Shown here one piece after another: positions 34,701-46,311 of a DNA stretch of 64,000 nt. Both the position numbers and the translations under genes were made by a program. The notes below the pieces were generated by a model. The model ran no database searches and was not told the origin of the DNA. It saw only the letters and a program-made list of their open reading frames with translations. The stretch is from NCBI GenBank assembly GCA_023374045.1, contig CM041776.1:142913296-142977295 (forward strand). Direction: 5' to 3'. The DNA comes from Limonium bicolor (Eukaryota > Streptophyta > Magnoliopsida > Caryophyllales > Plumbaginaceae). Each line of letters starts with the position of its first letter. Position 1 is the first letter of the stretch.

Positions 34701-35545
34701 GATTTGTATCTCGCTTCTGGCGAAGCCTGCATAAGGCGTTAGGGACGAATTTGGCTTTCAGTTCGGCTTATCATCCTCAGACCGATGGGCAGACGGAGAG
34801 GACGAATCAGATTTTGGAGGACATGTTGAGGGCTTGTGTGCTCGACTTCGGGGGCAGCTGGGATCAGCATGTGACTTTGATTGAGTTCGCCTACAATAAT
34901 AGTTTCCAATCGAGCATTGGGATGGCTCCATATGAGGCGTTGTATGGTAGGCGCTGTAGATCTCCTATTTGTTGGGATGACCTGCGGGAGAGGGCAATTG
35001 TAGGTCCTGAGTTGGTGCAGGGAGCTGTGGACAAAGTCAAGACTATCAGGGAGCGTTTGTTGGTTGCCCAGAGCCGGCAGAAGAGTTATGCAGATCAGAG
35101 ACGCCGTCCGCTTGAGTTTCAGGTGGGAGACCACGTGTATCTAAAGATCTCTCCAGTTCGGGGTGTGGTTCGTTTTGGGAAGCGAGGCAAGCTGAGCCCT
35201 CGGTTCGTAGGGCCTTTTGAGGTGCTTGGGAAGGTTGGGCCGGTGGCCTACAGATTGGCATTGCCACCAGCTCTAGCTGGAGTGCATGACGTGTTCCACG
35301 TGTCGATGCTCAGGAAGTATCTACATGATCCTTCGCATGTGATTGACTATGGTCAGCTTCGACTCAGAGATGATTTCACCTATGAGGCAGTTCCGGTTCG
35401 TATTTTAGCTCGGGATGTTCGTCGGCTTCGTAGCAAGACACTGCCTATGGTTAAGGTGCAGTGGTCTGATCAGTCCGAGCGTGAGGCGACGTGGGAACTC
35501 GAGGAGGAGTTGCGTGCTAAGTTTCCGTCCCTTTTCGAGCAGTGA
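31765..35545 (+). pseudogene. T1 gag-pol polyprotein, 5'-truncated but otherwise open
   Basis: One frame with no internal stop runs through the C-terminal part of gag and all of pol; native codons begin at 31766 after the B2 LTR. Counting from the GTG at 31805: two zinc knuckles ([13 protein letters not shown] near 38-50, [14 protein letters not shown] near 57-70); aspartic protease DSGATHSF with D at about 133; reverse transcriptase with YRELN near 372 and [10 protein letters not shown] with D470/D471; RNase H starting FCDAS near 617 to DALSRR near 722; integrase with H831-H838-C868-C871 zinc site and D901, D962, E998 (D,D35E); then [16 protein letters not shown] near 1136 and a chromodomain-like tail ending [17 protein letters not shown]. 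Sequence style fits the Tekay (Del) chromovirus lineage. Called a pseudogene because start and capsid region are gone; the enzymes look intact. Confidence 0.92.
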
Positions 35546-35578
35546 GGTATGTTGAATTTCGAGGACGAAATTCCTTTT

Positions 35579-35591
35579 AAGGGGGGAGTGA
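35579..35591 (+). promoter_or_regulatory. T1 polypurine tract
   Basis: AAGGGGGGAGTGA, directly before the right LTR and preceded by the chromovirus post-pol sequence TTTCGAGGACGAAATTC. Confidence 0.9.
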
Positions 35592-37455
35592 TGTGATACT
35601 CCGTATTTTCGTTTTTCAGATTTCGTTACATAACATTCTGGTTTGTGATATTAATTATGTTTTGTGGTGCGGTGTTTAGTAATTGGGACGTCGGAGGCAA
35701 TTAATTAAAAGACGGGGGCAAGGAGGTCGTTTCCCCTCTTTTATTTTGGTGAGACTTATTAAGGAAAGATAAGTCATTATTCTATTTCTTTTCACTTCAC
35801 GATCAGTCTGCAAACCGCTCGTTCTTCTTCCCGACAGTTTCTGCGCTCTCTTCTTCTCCCTTGGGTGCTTCTGAAATTCTGGTGTGAATTGCTGCTGCTT
35901 TGGGATCGTGTGCTTCCCTGTTGTCGTTGTTGTCCTTCTTCAGTAAATCAGTGGTGCTTGTGCGTCTTCTCTGCTGCGTTTGTTCGCCGGGTTGCTGGCA
36001 TCGTTGGGATCGCTTCTGCTCTGCAATTCGATGTAAGTGGGGGATGGAATGGGGTAGTTTGCTCACCCTCTGGGATGGATTTTGATTTCGTTTTCTGTTT
36101 TGTGAATGGTGTTGCTTTGTGTGTTTCTTCTTGATTTTGTGTTGTTCATCGCGTGGCTAAACCCCGAGGGTACTGATTTACCATTCCGTGGATTTGGGTG
36201 AGTTTGGTGTTGATTTTGGTTGGATTTCTGCGCGTTTGTTCGCTCTGTATTTCGTCAGTTTCGCGCTGTCCGGACATCTGTCCGAACTTGGAAGTTCGGA
36301 CAGTGCATCGGGCGCGTCTTGTTTTGAAGGTTTTGAAGTGTCCGAACTTCGGTCCGAACTTCAAAGTTCAGACCAGACGCGAGGATGAATTTTTCGTAAA
36401 AGTTTCGACGTGTGTCCGAACTTACAAGGTCGGACGCAAGTTCGGACACTAAGATGATTCTGGCTTTCAACTCTCGACTTACGTCCGAACTTCGATGTTC
36501 GGACGTAAGTTCGGACATTTGTATCTCCGCGACCTCTGATTCTCGGCCTCTGTCCGAACTTGCAAGGTCGGACGCAAGTTCGGACATGCCACTGTTTTGA
36601 GCATAACTTCTCCGTTTTAGCTCCGTTTTGAGTTCCGTTTGCGGGGTGGATTCCCCTATCTGTGTACAAGCTTCCTATGCTGTTTATATGCATTTTTATG
36701 CGCTTAAGATCTGTTTTGGTGAGCTTTTGGTTTTGGGACCTAGTTACTTTGCTTCTGAGCCTTGGATAGTCGGGTCGGGCTGTCCCGTAGCATGCTGCGC
36801 AGGAATTCCTTCTGTTATATTCCTTAGGGTCTCCCTTGGGATGTTATTTGACCGACGGGTCTGTTAGCTGTCTCTACGGCTTCTGTTGTGGGATCCTCGG
36901 ATCCATAGGACCTTATGGGTGTCCTTCTGTTGTGTTAGCTTGTTTCTAGTGTCCCATTCTTCTGTTCTGTTCTGAAGGTCCGACTGTGTTTTGAAGTGTT
37001 ATGCCGTTCTGCTCTGCTTCTATTTTGTGGTTTCATTCGGTCTGTTTTATTGACTCCGCTATCCTCTCTGTTTATAAGTATTCTTCTGCTTCTGTTTTGA
37101 GTAGGCTTCCTTGAGGAAGTCTTCTGCTTGCTGGGCTGTTTAGCTCACCCCTTTACTTTGTTGCAGATTGAGCTCGTGGGATCTTCTCTCCTCGTCCCCT
37201 TCTGGAGCTTGTTTATTTTTATGTGCCTTTAGACTTTGTTTTCTTGCGCTTTGGACGCTTTAGTACTTTGTGTAGCCTTTGGGCCTTTCGCTTTGTATTT
37301 GACTTGTAAGCCTTTGGATCTTGTAAACTTTTTGGAATTTATTCAAGTTTCGTATTCGGTTTTGGGTTTCGTTTGCTTAGAGCCTTGCGACGTTAGGTAG
37401 TAGACTCGCGGCGTGTAACGGCCCTAACTCCTAGGCCGGTTATGGGGTCGTTACA
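35592..37455 (+). repeat. T1 right LTR
   Basis: 1864 bp, TGTGATACTCC to GGGGTCGTTACA, followed by TSD TACAT. Hairpin array at 36267-36588. Differences from the left LTR are mostly single-base indels in homopolymers and C/T changes at CpG. Confidence 0.92.
36267..36588. repeat. GTCCGAAC/GTTCGGAC hairpin array, T1 right LTR
   Basis: Same five units as the left LTR. The two copies differ at single stem positions (AAGTTCAGACC here against AAGTTCGGACC left; GTTCGGACATT here against GTTTGGACATT left). Confidence 0.85.
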
Positions 37456-40094
37456 TACATAATAGCCCAAAACTTTATAAAAAGTTATTTTAAAGCTTGT
37501 TTAAATTATCTAAAATTCATAAACTTAATTCCTAACCTTATATTATATTATAATTACACCAAACAGCCCCTTAGCTCACGGTTTTTATAATAAGCACACT
37601 AAACTTTGTAAAAATTACATTTAATCCACATAACTTAATTAATTAGTCATTTAAACACTAATAGAATATTTTTAACTCACCAAACTTTATGATATAAATT
37701 ATATACCTAAGTAGCTCATTAAAACTTATTATCAAGTAGAACATTCGGCCATAATTTAAATGAGACCTTATGTTATATAAAAGTGGATTTATGTCTAAAT
37801 AATTATAAATAAATTCATAGGAGTCATATAACTCATGTTTAAATTATTGTAATGTCTTATATAAATTCTTAGCTCAAAATGAAGTACTTTTGCTCTTGAA
37901 CTTTCGGCCTAAATTTATATGTAACATAAATAAACTTTGTGACACAAAAATGTGTCTTAAGGTAAATATTTTCTATATATGTTATAGGTTATATTTTTGG
38001 CATATAATACCTTGTAGTTTCGGTTTCAATAACCTAGGAGGTGTAATAATTTTTGCATAGTTTTTAGAAGCTTAATAAAGCTTATATCATAAGGATTTAT
38101 ATAGTAACTTACTTCTTAACAAAGGTGGTTAAGTGCTTGAACTTCTTCTTGAATCTCCAAGCTTTCTCCTAGGTAAACTTGATGCTCCTCTTCGGTTTTA
38201 TGCAAGAGGTGAAGGTGTTTAGGAGTTAGATCTTGAATAAAGATCTTAAGTAGATTTGGAAGTAGTTTTACAAGACTTTACCTTAGACTTTGCTCCTTAT
38301 AATTTCGGCACTCCTAAGGTAGGTGAAGAACAAGTTTTCCTTCATCAAGATGAAGAAGAAAAGAGACTTAGAAGAGGTAGAACTTGGTTACACATAAAAA
38401 TGTGCTTTAAGGATTTTCAAGCTTTAAAACCTACCTTGAGATGCTCCTTGGTTTATTGTTGGTTTGGACAACCTCCTTGGAGAACTAAATGAAGCCGAAC
38501 ACACCTTGTTATGCTAGGAAGAGTTTTGCTTCAAGACTTGCCAAGAAATGCTAGGAATTTACCTTAAGGATGAAGATAGAAGTTAAAACTCCATTAATGG
38601 ACTTAAGAGCTTCAAAGGAAGAAGATGAAGCTAGAAGAGAGAGGAGAGAGCTTACCAAACCGTGCAAGAATTGTGCAAGGAGGGAAATGAAGCTCACTCA
38701 CGTAAATGAAAGAAGCATTTGGAAATTGATTTTGTTTTGTCAAATTTTTAATGTCAATTGACAATTCTTTTTCCTTAGTTTATTACCTTGATTATTGGCT
38801 CAATAAATGCCTCCTTTCCAGCATGAAAACCGGCCATGTGGTGTGACTAAGCAAGAGTTGGAAAGACAATTATTTTGGCTAGAAGACAAGGTAAGAAAAG
38901 GTGAGTATATTCCTTTGATTTTTCAATGCTACTTGGCTTGTCTTCTTCTTCATGTGGAGTCACGAAATGGAGGTCTGAATGGGGTTCAAAAACCGGCCAT
39001 GAAGAGCCAAGGAAGAAGCAAGGAAGGTTACTTGCTTAAGAAATCAAAAGGCAAAAAAGGAAAAGGAATCTACTTTTTGCTTTTAGCATTTGTTTTGTAC
39101 CTAGCTCACATGGCCTTGTTCCATGACCTAATTTCGACAGCTCTCTGGTCAAATGAGACCTACATACTTTGGCATTAAGTAATGTAACACATGGGATGAT
39201 GAGTCATCATGTTTTAAGCCTTTTATAAATTTTTAAAGCAAATTTTATACTAGTTTTTGCCCTTAAAATCGGCCCCTATAGAGCACCTTGTTGACTAGTC
39301 ACACCAACTGATTTAGAAGGTAATTTTAACCCTTTTTAAGATTACCAATTCGTGGCATGTCAAAAACTACAAGGTAATTGCGTAAAACGCATTTTCGTGA
39401 CACCCGAAGGTGTGTTTTTGTGCTCTAAGGAAATTTTGGGAAACCAATTGTTCTTATGAGTTCCAAGTGTTTGTAAACACTTATTATAGTAACTAAACAT
39501 ATACTAAGATGTTACATTGAGTTATATGGGGTTATATCAACCCGTGACATAATTTACGGGCCATCGGGACACTCCCGGGCCAAAAAGGAGCGCTAAGAAA
39601 TCCTCCTTTGGTTTTTGCTGAATTTTGAGAAACCACTTCGTGGGTTCTCTTTATTATGGTTAATAATGATGTTAGGAACTCAAGGAATTAATTTTATAGG
39701 AGTTCGTGCCACCTCGGCACTCCTCCGGACTTTTCGTGCTTTAAGGAGCGGGCGTGAGCACTCCCGAGCGTTTTGCGTTTTTGACTGAATTTAGCTTAGG
39801 GAATATATTTGTATATTCATATAATAATTGTATGACCATTTGGTTTGAATATTAGAGGGTCATACAAGGTCATGTTTGACCATATTCTTCTAAGGCGTTT
39901 TAGCGTTTTTGGAGAAACGACTATTTTTACGTAACGTTTTCATGCATGGGTTTGCATGCATACGTGAACTGATTAATGTTTGGATTATATTCCAATAAAT
40001 AATGATTTAATAATATTATTTAGATTTGGGGTATTTCACTTCATAATAGTATTTGTTAATATTGAGCATTCCCTACTTGTTTGGGTACATGGTT

Positions 40095-40131
40095 TTGCTT
40101 GAGGACAAGCAAAAAGATAAGTGTGGGGGTG
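40095..40131 (+). promoter_or_regulatory. hairpin + PPT module 3 (B1 first copy, displaced)
   Basis: TTGCTTGAGGACAAGCAA then AAGTGTGGGGGTG against the middle LTR. It belongs to the internal region starting at 18239 and is separated from it by the 19.6-kb T2/T1/B2 insertion. Confidence 0.75.
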
Positions 40132-42061
40132 TGATAAGTGTCTAAATGAGCATGTTTTATAGGTGTATTTCATATATTATATTAGCACTTTTCTTGCTCA
40201 TTTCTCCACTTCGGTTAGTTTTCCTCTAGTTTATGTTTTATTGTTTATCTCACAAATTTATTGGTTCAACATGAGTAAAACCAAGCCGGGAGTGAAGTAG
40301 ATGAAGAGACGAACGCATAGACGCAAACGGCTCGGAAAACGGAGTCCAAACGAAGAATCTAGAGCCAGTCGAAGTTTGAAGGAAAATAGGTCACGGTCAC
40401 ACTTGTGACCGCCTAAAGGACCGCCTACACAACCACCTAATAACAGGCGGACACCACAATTGCAACCGCCTATAACCAGGCGGACACTAGGGCGGACTCC
40501 AGGCAGACTCCAGGCGGTCACCAGGCGGTTGTTCAGGCGGACGTGCATAAAACCGCCTAGAATGGGGCGGTTGCTGGGCGGACAAGACTAAAATCAGTCG
40601 CGAAACAGTTTTCTTCTTCGCGCCGACTCTGCAACTCGCATCTGCTCCGCCTACCTTATTTTCCTCACGCGTGAGCTCTGTCCCCTGCAATAAATGAGCA
40701 ATTAGCGAGCAATCAATCTGCAAATCCTATCCAGCTCTTTTTGCCGCCTCAATCAATTCGCCGCCTCAATCAATTCTTCACGCGGTGTTATCTATCTGCT
40801 GCCTCTTCCTTTCTCCTATATAAACGCACGTAACTTTTGCTTCCAAACACATCATCCCTTCCTCATAATCCAAAGCTCTCCATCAGACTACGATCCATTC
40901 CATCCTCTTATCTCCCACTTCTCCATTTTACTTTTATTCTTCATTCCACCACACAGCAGAAGCACGATAAGAAGAACAGAAGAAAAGGGAGCTGGAGCAG
41001 AAGCGAATCGCAGTCCAGTCTCCGCCGGCAGTCTCCAAATTAATGGCTATCTCTACTTTCTTTTTATTACTGTTAATGTCTGAGTGATTTTACTCGTATC
41101 CTAGGATGGGGTTTGACCCCAAATAATTAAGACTTATTATTAATACCAAGTTTGCTTATAAATATTTGTTTTGTCTCTCTAAATTATTAAATGCTTAACA
41201 ACTGATCATTTTTATGCATTTACGGTTTCTCTTATTTCAATGATTTTGTAAATCTGAGAATAGACCACAAAGAGAGATAAACGTTAGATATTATTCTCCT
41301 TGATTAGCAGATAAAATCCATCGCTGTTATTAAAAGAATTATTGCTTAAAGCTAATTAATGATTTTAGACTTTTTCTGATTGTAAAAAGTCTATTGAATT
41401 AATTAAGAGTTGTCCTTATCTATGATTTAGGAAGGCCACAAGATAAATTCTTAAACAGACAAATAAGAGCAAATTAGGATTATAATTATTGTCTGTACTT
41501 AAATAAATATTTATCACCTGTTTCACTTATTAAACTTGTTTTAATTCCTTTCAGCAAATATTGTTAAATGCTTTAGCGTGACGAACTACTACGTTTATTT
41601 GGTAACTATCAACATATGATTTTGAGATAGTCAAAGTACCACAAAGGAATTAACCTTGGTATTTACACTCCGGATTGAGCAGGAAAATACTGAGGCTATT
41701 AATAAGAGTTCGTAACTGACAATTATTCACTCTAATAGACAATAAATAATTAAGACAGGATTATAAAATTGTTTGAGTAACTTAGGAAATTCCCCCGCTA
41801 TCCTAGGATACCTTTTTCCATCCATTTACTTTATTTTACTGTACTTATTATTTCTGTACTAATCCTAAAAATCAAGCTTGCCTCCGGCTAAACCCCCAAT
41901 TTACATTTTATGCACTTTTATTTATCTTTTTGTACATTTACTAAACTGGATAATTAATTAAATAGTTGCGAAGTCTCTGTGGATACGACCTTGTTGTACT
42001 ACAAAGATTGGGTTCACTGCCCATAGTTAGCAAGATAGTTTAACTACTATTTTGCCCAACA
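40132..42061 (+). repeat. B1 middle LTR
   Basis: 1930 bp, TGATAAGTGTCT to TTTGCCCAACA. A PPT on the left and a PBS on the right show it is shared by both internal regions. Array at 40389-40582, TATA box at 40817. Confidence 0.9.
40389..40582. repeat. AGGCGG/CCGCCT array, B1 middle LTR
   Basis: Same structure as 16566-16760, with a few substitutions such as AACCACC for AACCGCC. Confidence 0.8.
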
Positions 42062-42067
42062 AGTTTT

Positions 42068-42086
42068 TGGCGCCGTTGCCGGGGAC
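42068..42086 (+). promoter_or_regulatory. B1 second primer binding site (tRNA-Asp type)
   Basis: TGGCGCCGTTGCCGGGGAC, six bases after the middle LTR. Confidence 0.88.
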
Positions 42087-42193
42087 TTCGGTCCAACTAT
42101 CTGGTTTATTATCTGTTTAGTTTTTCTTTTATTTCTGTTATTTGCCTTTTTTTGTATAAATTTTTATTTCTTTTTTTAAGGTACTTAATTTTG

Positions 42194-43150
42194 ATGGATG
42201 GTCACTACGATCAAGCAGGAAGTTGGTATGGTTACCCCTATGGCGCAGAGGACTACAATCAATGGAGTGTCTGTCAAAGGTGCGGAGAGTACCATGAAAG
42301 CCCCCAATGTTCAGACCCAAATGCTGAATTGAGAGCTCTCTTGGAGGATTACAAGTCATCTCTCAAGCCTATCCCCATCTTTGTGTGCCAAGAGTGTGGA
42401 GGAGACCATGAAAGTTCTCATTGTCCTATGGTTGCAATAGAGAGAGACAACGCCATTTTAAGGGAAATGATGGCAAATTTTACCTCAAAGTTTGAAAGGA
42501 TCCAGCAAAGAACGCTAGATCAGATCGAACGCATGGAACAACCGCTTCAACAACTGAATGAAGTGGTTCATGAGGAGGAACAACCTGCTAAGGACATAAG
42601 CTACTCTCCACCTCCTCCCCTATTTGAATTAGAGAATCCATCACCAAACAACCATCAGCTTGATTATGAAGACAACCCCTCAGGAGAGTTTTCCTTGGAC
42701 TTCATGGAGTTTCCTCCCTCTGAAGTTCCACTACTTTTTCCCCTCCTTCTCCGTTGCTCTACCCAGAAATGGGGTGGTACATCCTCAACCTTGAGAAGGA
42801 GGAGATACCCCTCCCTCCGAGCCATCAGAAGAAAGTGCTATAATCAATTTCAAGGAGCCACTGCCCTCTGACGTTGATTCCATCAAGGCTCTTACCATAA
42901 GCCTCAACACAAGAGGAGGATTTGTACATCTTCCAATTTGAGAAGCAAAGCCAATCACTACGCTACCGACAGTACTACGCTACCACGCTACCGGCAGTAC
43001 ACTCCACACCAGGTTTTGTGGAGTATTCATTTTCCTATTATATTTGCCGAAGTAACGTTTTGCTTTGATCCAGGTGGTTTGCTTTTAATTACTGCCAACT
43101 TCGTTTTCCTGGCAGAGCTGTTGTCTACTTATATTTTTGATCCAGGATAA
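42194..43150 (+). pseudogene. family B double zinc-knuckle ORF, frameshifted copy
   Basis: Starts at the ATG equivalent to 18372 and keeps both knuckles (CQRCGEYHESPQC and CQECGGDHESSHC). From about 42680 a run of small insertions and deletions, plus a short scrambled stretch of CTACGCTACC repeats near 42957-43000, moves the frame. The first frame stops at 42871; the original C-terminus reappears in an open stretch from 42938 ending FDPG at 43150. Outside this 310-bp patch the copy is almost identical to the intact one. Confidence 0.8.
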
Positions 43151-43366
43151 CGAAGCAGGCGTCTAGCCAAAGACGTTAAAGAAGGGCAGCTTCCCGGGAG
43201 GCAACCCGGATGAACTTTTATTTTATTTGCTTTTATGCTCTTTTAATTTTCAGGTTCTCTTTCAATTTTGTTTTTGCTAAACTATTAACCCCGTTTGTAG
43301 TATGGTTGCTTCTAGTGTCTTATGCAGGTGCAATTTCATGTCTACACCGCAACCAAGCTACGCTAT

Positions 43367-43392
43367 TTGAGGCAGAAGCTCAAGTGTGGGGG
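43367..43392 (+). other. hairpin + AAGTGTGGGGG module 1 (B1 second copy)
   Basis: TTGAG/CTCAA stem running into GTGTGGGGG, as at 19551. Confidence 0.6.
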
Positions 43393-43577
43393 AACTCCTA
43401 AACGCAAGCAAAAATAATATCAGGGGAGTACCAGTTCTTTAATTATGCTTTTATTTTAAATAAAAACTGCAGAGGAGCGTTTATGTGCTTAAATGAATAT
43501 TTGTGAGCTTCGTGTTCTCTCTATTTTATCTACTTACCGAAAAGGTCTTCTGAAACCTTCCCTTGTTTTTTTCGGGT

Positions 43578-43614
43578 GAACAATGAGGACATTGTTCAAT
43601 TTAAGTGTGGGGGA
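43578..43614 (+). other. hairpin + AAGTGTGGGGG module 2 (B1 second copy)
   Basis: GAACAATGAGGACATTGTTC followed by TTTAAGTGTGGGGG. Confidence 0.7.
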
Positions 43615-44347
43615 GTGTGCCCTTTTCGGTGACATTTTATGCTAAAATGCTTAATCTCTCTGCTTATCTTGCGTTTGTTCAAATTCAATATTGTGGACCC
43701 TTTATGTGTGGGTTGTTCTCTTTAAGAATAAATACTGTTATGAATTGTGGGATAAATGGTATAAATGGTACAAATTCAAAAAAAATTTAAATTTTGATTA
43801 CTTTTGAGGAGCATTTTTATGCGGTGTGACCAAATGATCTGAAATGGTTGGATTTTTATTACTCAGGGGTTCCTTCTGTCTTCTTTCTTAGGGATTGCTA
43901 AGGGGTGCTTCTCTGTCAAAAAGGAAAAAATAAAATAAAATAAGGGACTTTTGAGACACCATTGGTAACCAACAAAGATAGTTGAGTGTTCTTAAAAATA
44001 CAAGGCGTGATGCCTACATTTTATCTTCTCATCTCTTATGCAAAAGTGAAACAAATGCATAATTCTATTTTTCCTTTTGTTCTCTCCTCAATACCCATTC
44101 TTGAGAGAAGTTGGTCATGGTAAAAGTTCTCAAAGTCACCTAAACAAAAGAAACATTGAAGTACTCCGGATCATACCCCGAAACTCTAATTTTTATTTTT
44201 GCCCTGAGTACACCTATGCCACCAGTAGGTGATGGATCACACTCCTCTAAAAAGTTTAAAGATCACGTTCTATTGACTTCTTTATCCTACCCTTCATAAT
44301 AGTATTTGTTAATATTGAGCATTCCCTACTTGTTTGGGTACATGGTT

Positions 44348-44384
44348 TTGCTTGAGGACAAGCAAAAAGATAAGTGTGGGGGTG
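44348..44384 (+). promoter_or_regulatory. hairpin + PPT module 3 (B1 second copy)
   Basis: TTGCTTGAGGACAAGCAA and AAGTGTGGGGGTG directly before the right LTR. Confidence 0.75.
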
Positions 44385-46311
44385 TGATAAGTGTCTAAAT
44401 GAGCATGTTTTATAGGTGTATTTCATATATTATATTAGCACTTTTCTTGCTCATTTCTCCACTTCGGTTAGTTTTCCTCTAGTTTATGTTTTATTGTTTA
44501 TCTCACAAATTTATTGGTTCAACATGAGTAAAACCAAGCCGGGAGTGAAGTAGATGAAGAGACGAACGCATAGACGCAAACGGCTCGGAAAACGGAGTCC
44601 AAACGAAGAATCTAGAGCCAGTCGAAGTTTGAAGGAAAATAGGTCACGGTCACACTTGTGACCGCCTAAAGGACCGCCTACACAACCACCTAATAACAGG
44701 CGGACACCACAATTGCAACCGCCTATAACCAGGCGGACACTAGGGCGGACTCCAGGCAGACTCCAGGCGGTCACCAGGCGGTTGTTCAGGCGGACGTGCA
44801 TAAAACCGCCTAGAATGGGGCGGTTGCTGGGCGGACAAGACTAAAATCAGTCGCGAAACAGTTTTCTTCTTCGCGCCGACTCTGCAACTCGCATCTGCTC
44901 CGCCTACCTTATTTTCCTCACGCGTGAGCTCTGTCCCCTGCAATAAATGAGCAATTAGCGAGCAATCAATCTGCAAATCCTATCCAGCTCTTTTTGCCGC
45001 CTCAATCAATTCGCCGCCTCAATCAATTCTTCACGCGGTGTTATCTATCTGCTGCCTCTTCCTTTCTCCTATATAAACGCACGTAACTTTTGCTTCCAAA
45101 CACATCATCCCTTCCTCATAATCCAATGCTCTCCATCAGACTACGATCCATTCCATCCTCTTATCTCCCACTTCTCCATTTTACTTTTATTCTTCATTCC
45201 ACCACACAGCAGAAGCACGATAAGAAGAACAGAAGAAAAGGGAGCTGGAGCAGAAGCGAATCGCAGTCCAGTCTCCGCCGGCAGTCTCCAAATTAATGGC
45301 TATCTCTACTTTCTTTTTTACTGTTAATGTCTGAGTGATTTTACTCGTATCCTAGGATGGGGTTTGACCCCAAATAATTAAGACTTATTATTAATACCAA
45401 GTTTGCTTATAAATATTTGTTTTGTCTCTCTAAATTATTAAATGCTTAACAACTGATCATTTTTATGCATTTACGGTTTCTCTTATTTCAATGATTTTGT
45501 AAATCTGAGAATAGACCACAAAGAGAGATAAACGTTAGATATTATTCTCCTTGATTAGCAGATAAAATCCATCGCTGTTATTAAAAAATTATTGCTTAAA
45601 GCTAATTAATGATTTTAGACTTTTTCTGATTGTAAAAAGTCTATTGAATTAATTAAGAGTTGTCCTTATCTATGATTTAGGAAGGCCACAAGATAAATTC
45701 TTAAACAGACAAATAAGAGCAAATTAGGATTATAATTATTGTCTGTACTTAAATAAATATTTATCACCTGTTTCACTTATTAAACTTGTTTTAATTCCTT
45801 TCAGCAAATATTGTTAAATGCTTTAGCGTGACGAACTACTGCGTTTATTTGGTAACTATCAACATATGATTTTGAGATAGTCAAAGTACCACAAAGGAAT
45901 TAACCTTGGTATTTACACTCCGGATTGAGCAGGAAAATACTGAGGCTATTAATAAGAGTTCGTAACTGACAATTATTAACTCTAATAGACAATAAATAAT
46001 TAAGACAGGATTATAAAATTGTTTAAGTAATTTAGGAAATTCCCCCGCTATCCTAGGATACCTTTTCCCATCCATTTACTTTATTTTACTGTACTTATTA
46101 TTTCTGTACTAATCCTAAAAATCAAGCTTGCCTCCGGCTAAACCCCCAATTTACATTTTATGCACTTTTATTTATCTTTTTGTACATTTACTAAACTGGA
46201 TAATTAATTAAATAGTTGCGAAGTCTCTGTGGATACGACCTTGTTGTACTACAAAGATTGGGTTCACTGCCCATAGTTAGCAAGATAGTTTAACTACTAT
46301 TTTGCCCAACA
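44385..46311 (+). repeat. B1 right LTR
   Basis: 1927 bp, TGATAAGTGTCT to TTTGCCCAACA, followed by TSD GCCCT at 46312-46316. Array at 44642-44836, TATA box at 45070. Confidence 0.9.
44642..44836. repeat. AGGCGG/CCGCCT array, B1 right LTR
   Basis: Same units as the middle LTR. Confidence 0.8.

Larger units (their letters stand above)
22742..37455 (+). mobile_element. T1: Tekay-like Ty3/gypsy retrotransposon, nearly complete
   Basis: TG...CA LTRs at both ends, flanked by a perfect TACAT duplication (22737-22741 and 37456-37460). Order: LTR, tRNA-iMet PBS, truncated gag, inserted B2, rest of gag, protease, reverse transcriptase, RNase H, integrase, PPT, LTR. Left and right LTRs match along their length apart from scattered single changes and small indels, implying a fairly recent insertion. 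Gag is broken and partly deleted by the B2 event, so this copy could not form particles on its own. Strand is opposite to the T2 LTR that hosts it. Confidence 0.92.
20480..40038 (-). repeat. T2-family solo LTR, split by nested T1
   Basis: The LTR sequence is 20480-22741 plus 37461-40038, about 4.84 kb. It starts TGTAATACCCC and ends TTGGGGTATTTCA, flanked by CTTCA at 20475-20479 and 40039-40043. The low end shares the GCAGCGGAAA block and the two-hairpin block with the other T2 LTRs. No PBS, PPT or internal region is attached, so it is a solo LTR formed by LTR-LTR recombination. Open stretches at 38256-38492 and 38807-39178 are not shared by other T2 LTRs and match no family I recognise. Confidence 0.82.
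16309..46311 (+). mobile_element. B1: three-LTR tandem of non-autonomous family B
   Basis: LTRs at 16309-18238, 40132-42061 and 44385-46311 with two internal regions of nearly equal length (about 2.33 kb each once the T2 insertion in the first is discounted). The outermost ends are flanked by GCCCT (16304-16308 and 46312-46316), showing that the whole tandem derives from one insertion site. PBS, PPT and the sequence after the ORF resemble Athila/Tat-lineage elements. There is no protease, reverse transcriptase or integrase, so mobilisation must have used proteins from another element. Confidence 0.88.

Noticed and set aside
38807..39178. 123-codon ORF in the T2 solo LTR
   Set aside because: Lysine-rich then hydrophobic, no family recognised, not found in the other T2 LTRs; possibly captured sequence, but nothing supports a gene. 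Kept only as a pointer in the solo-LTR finding.
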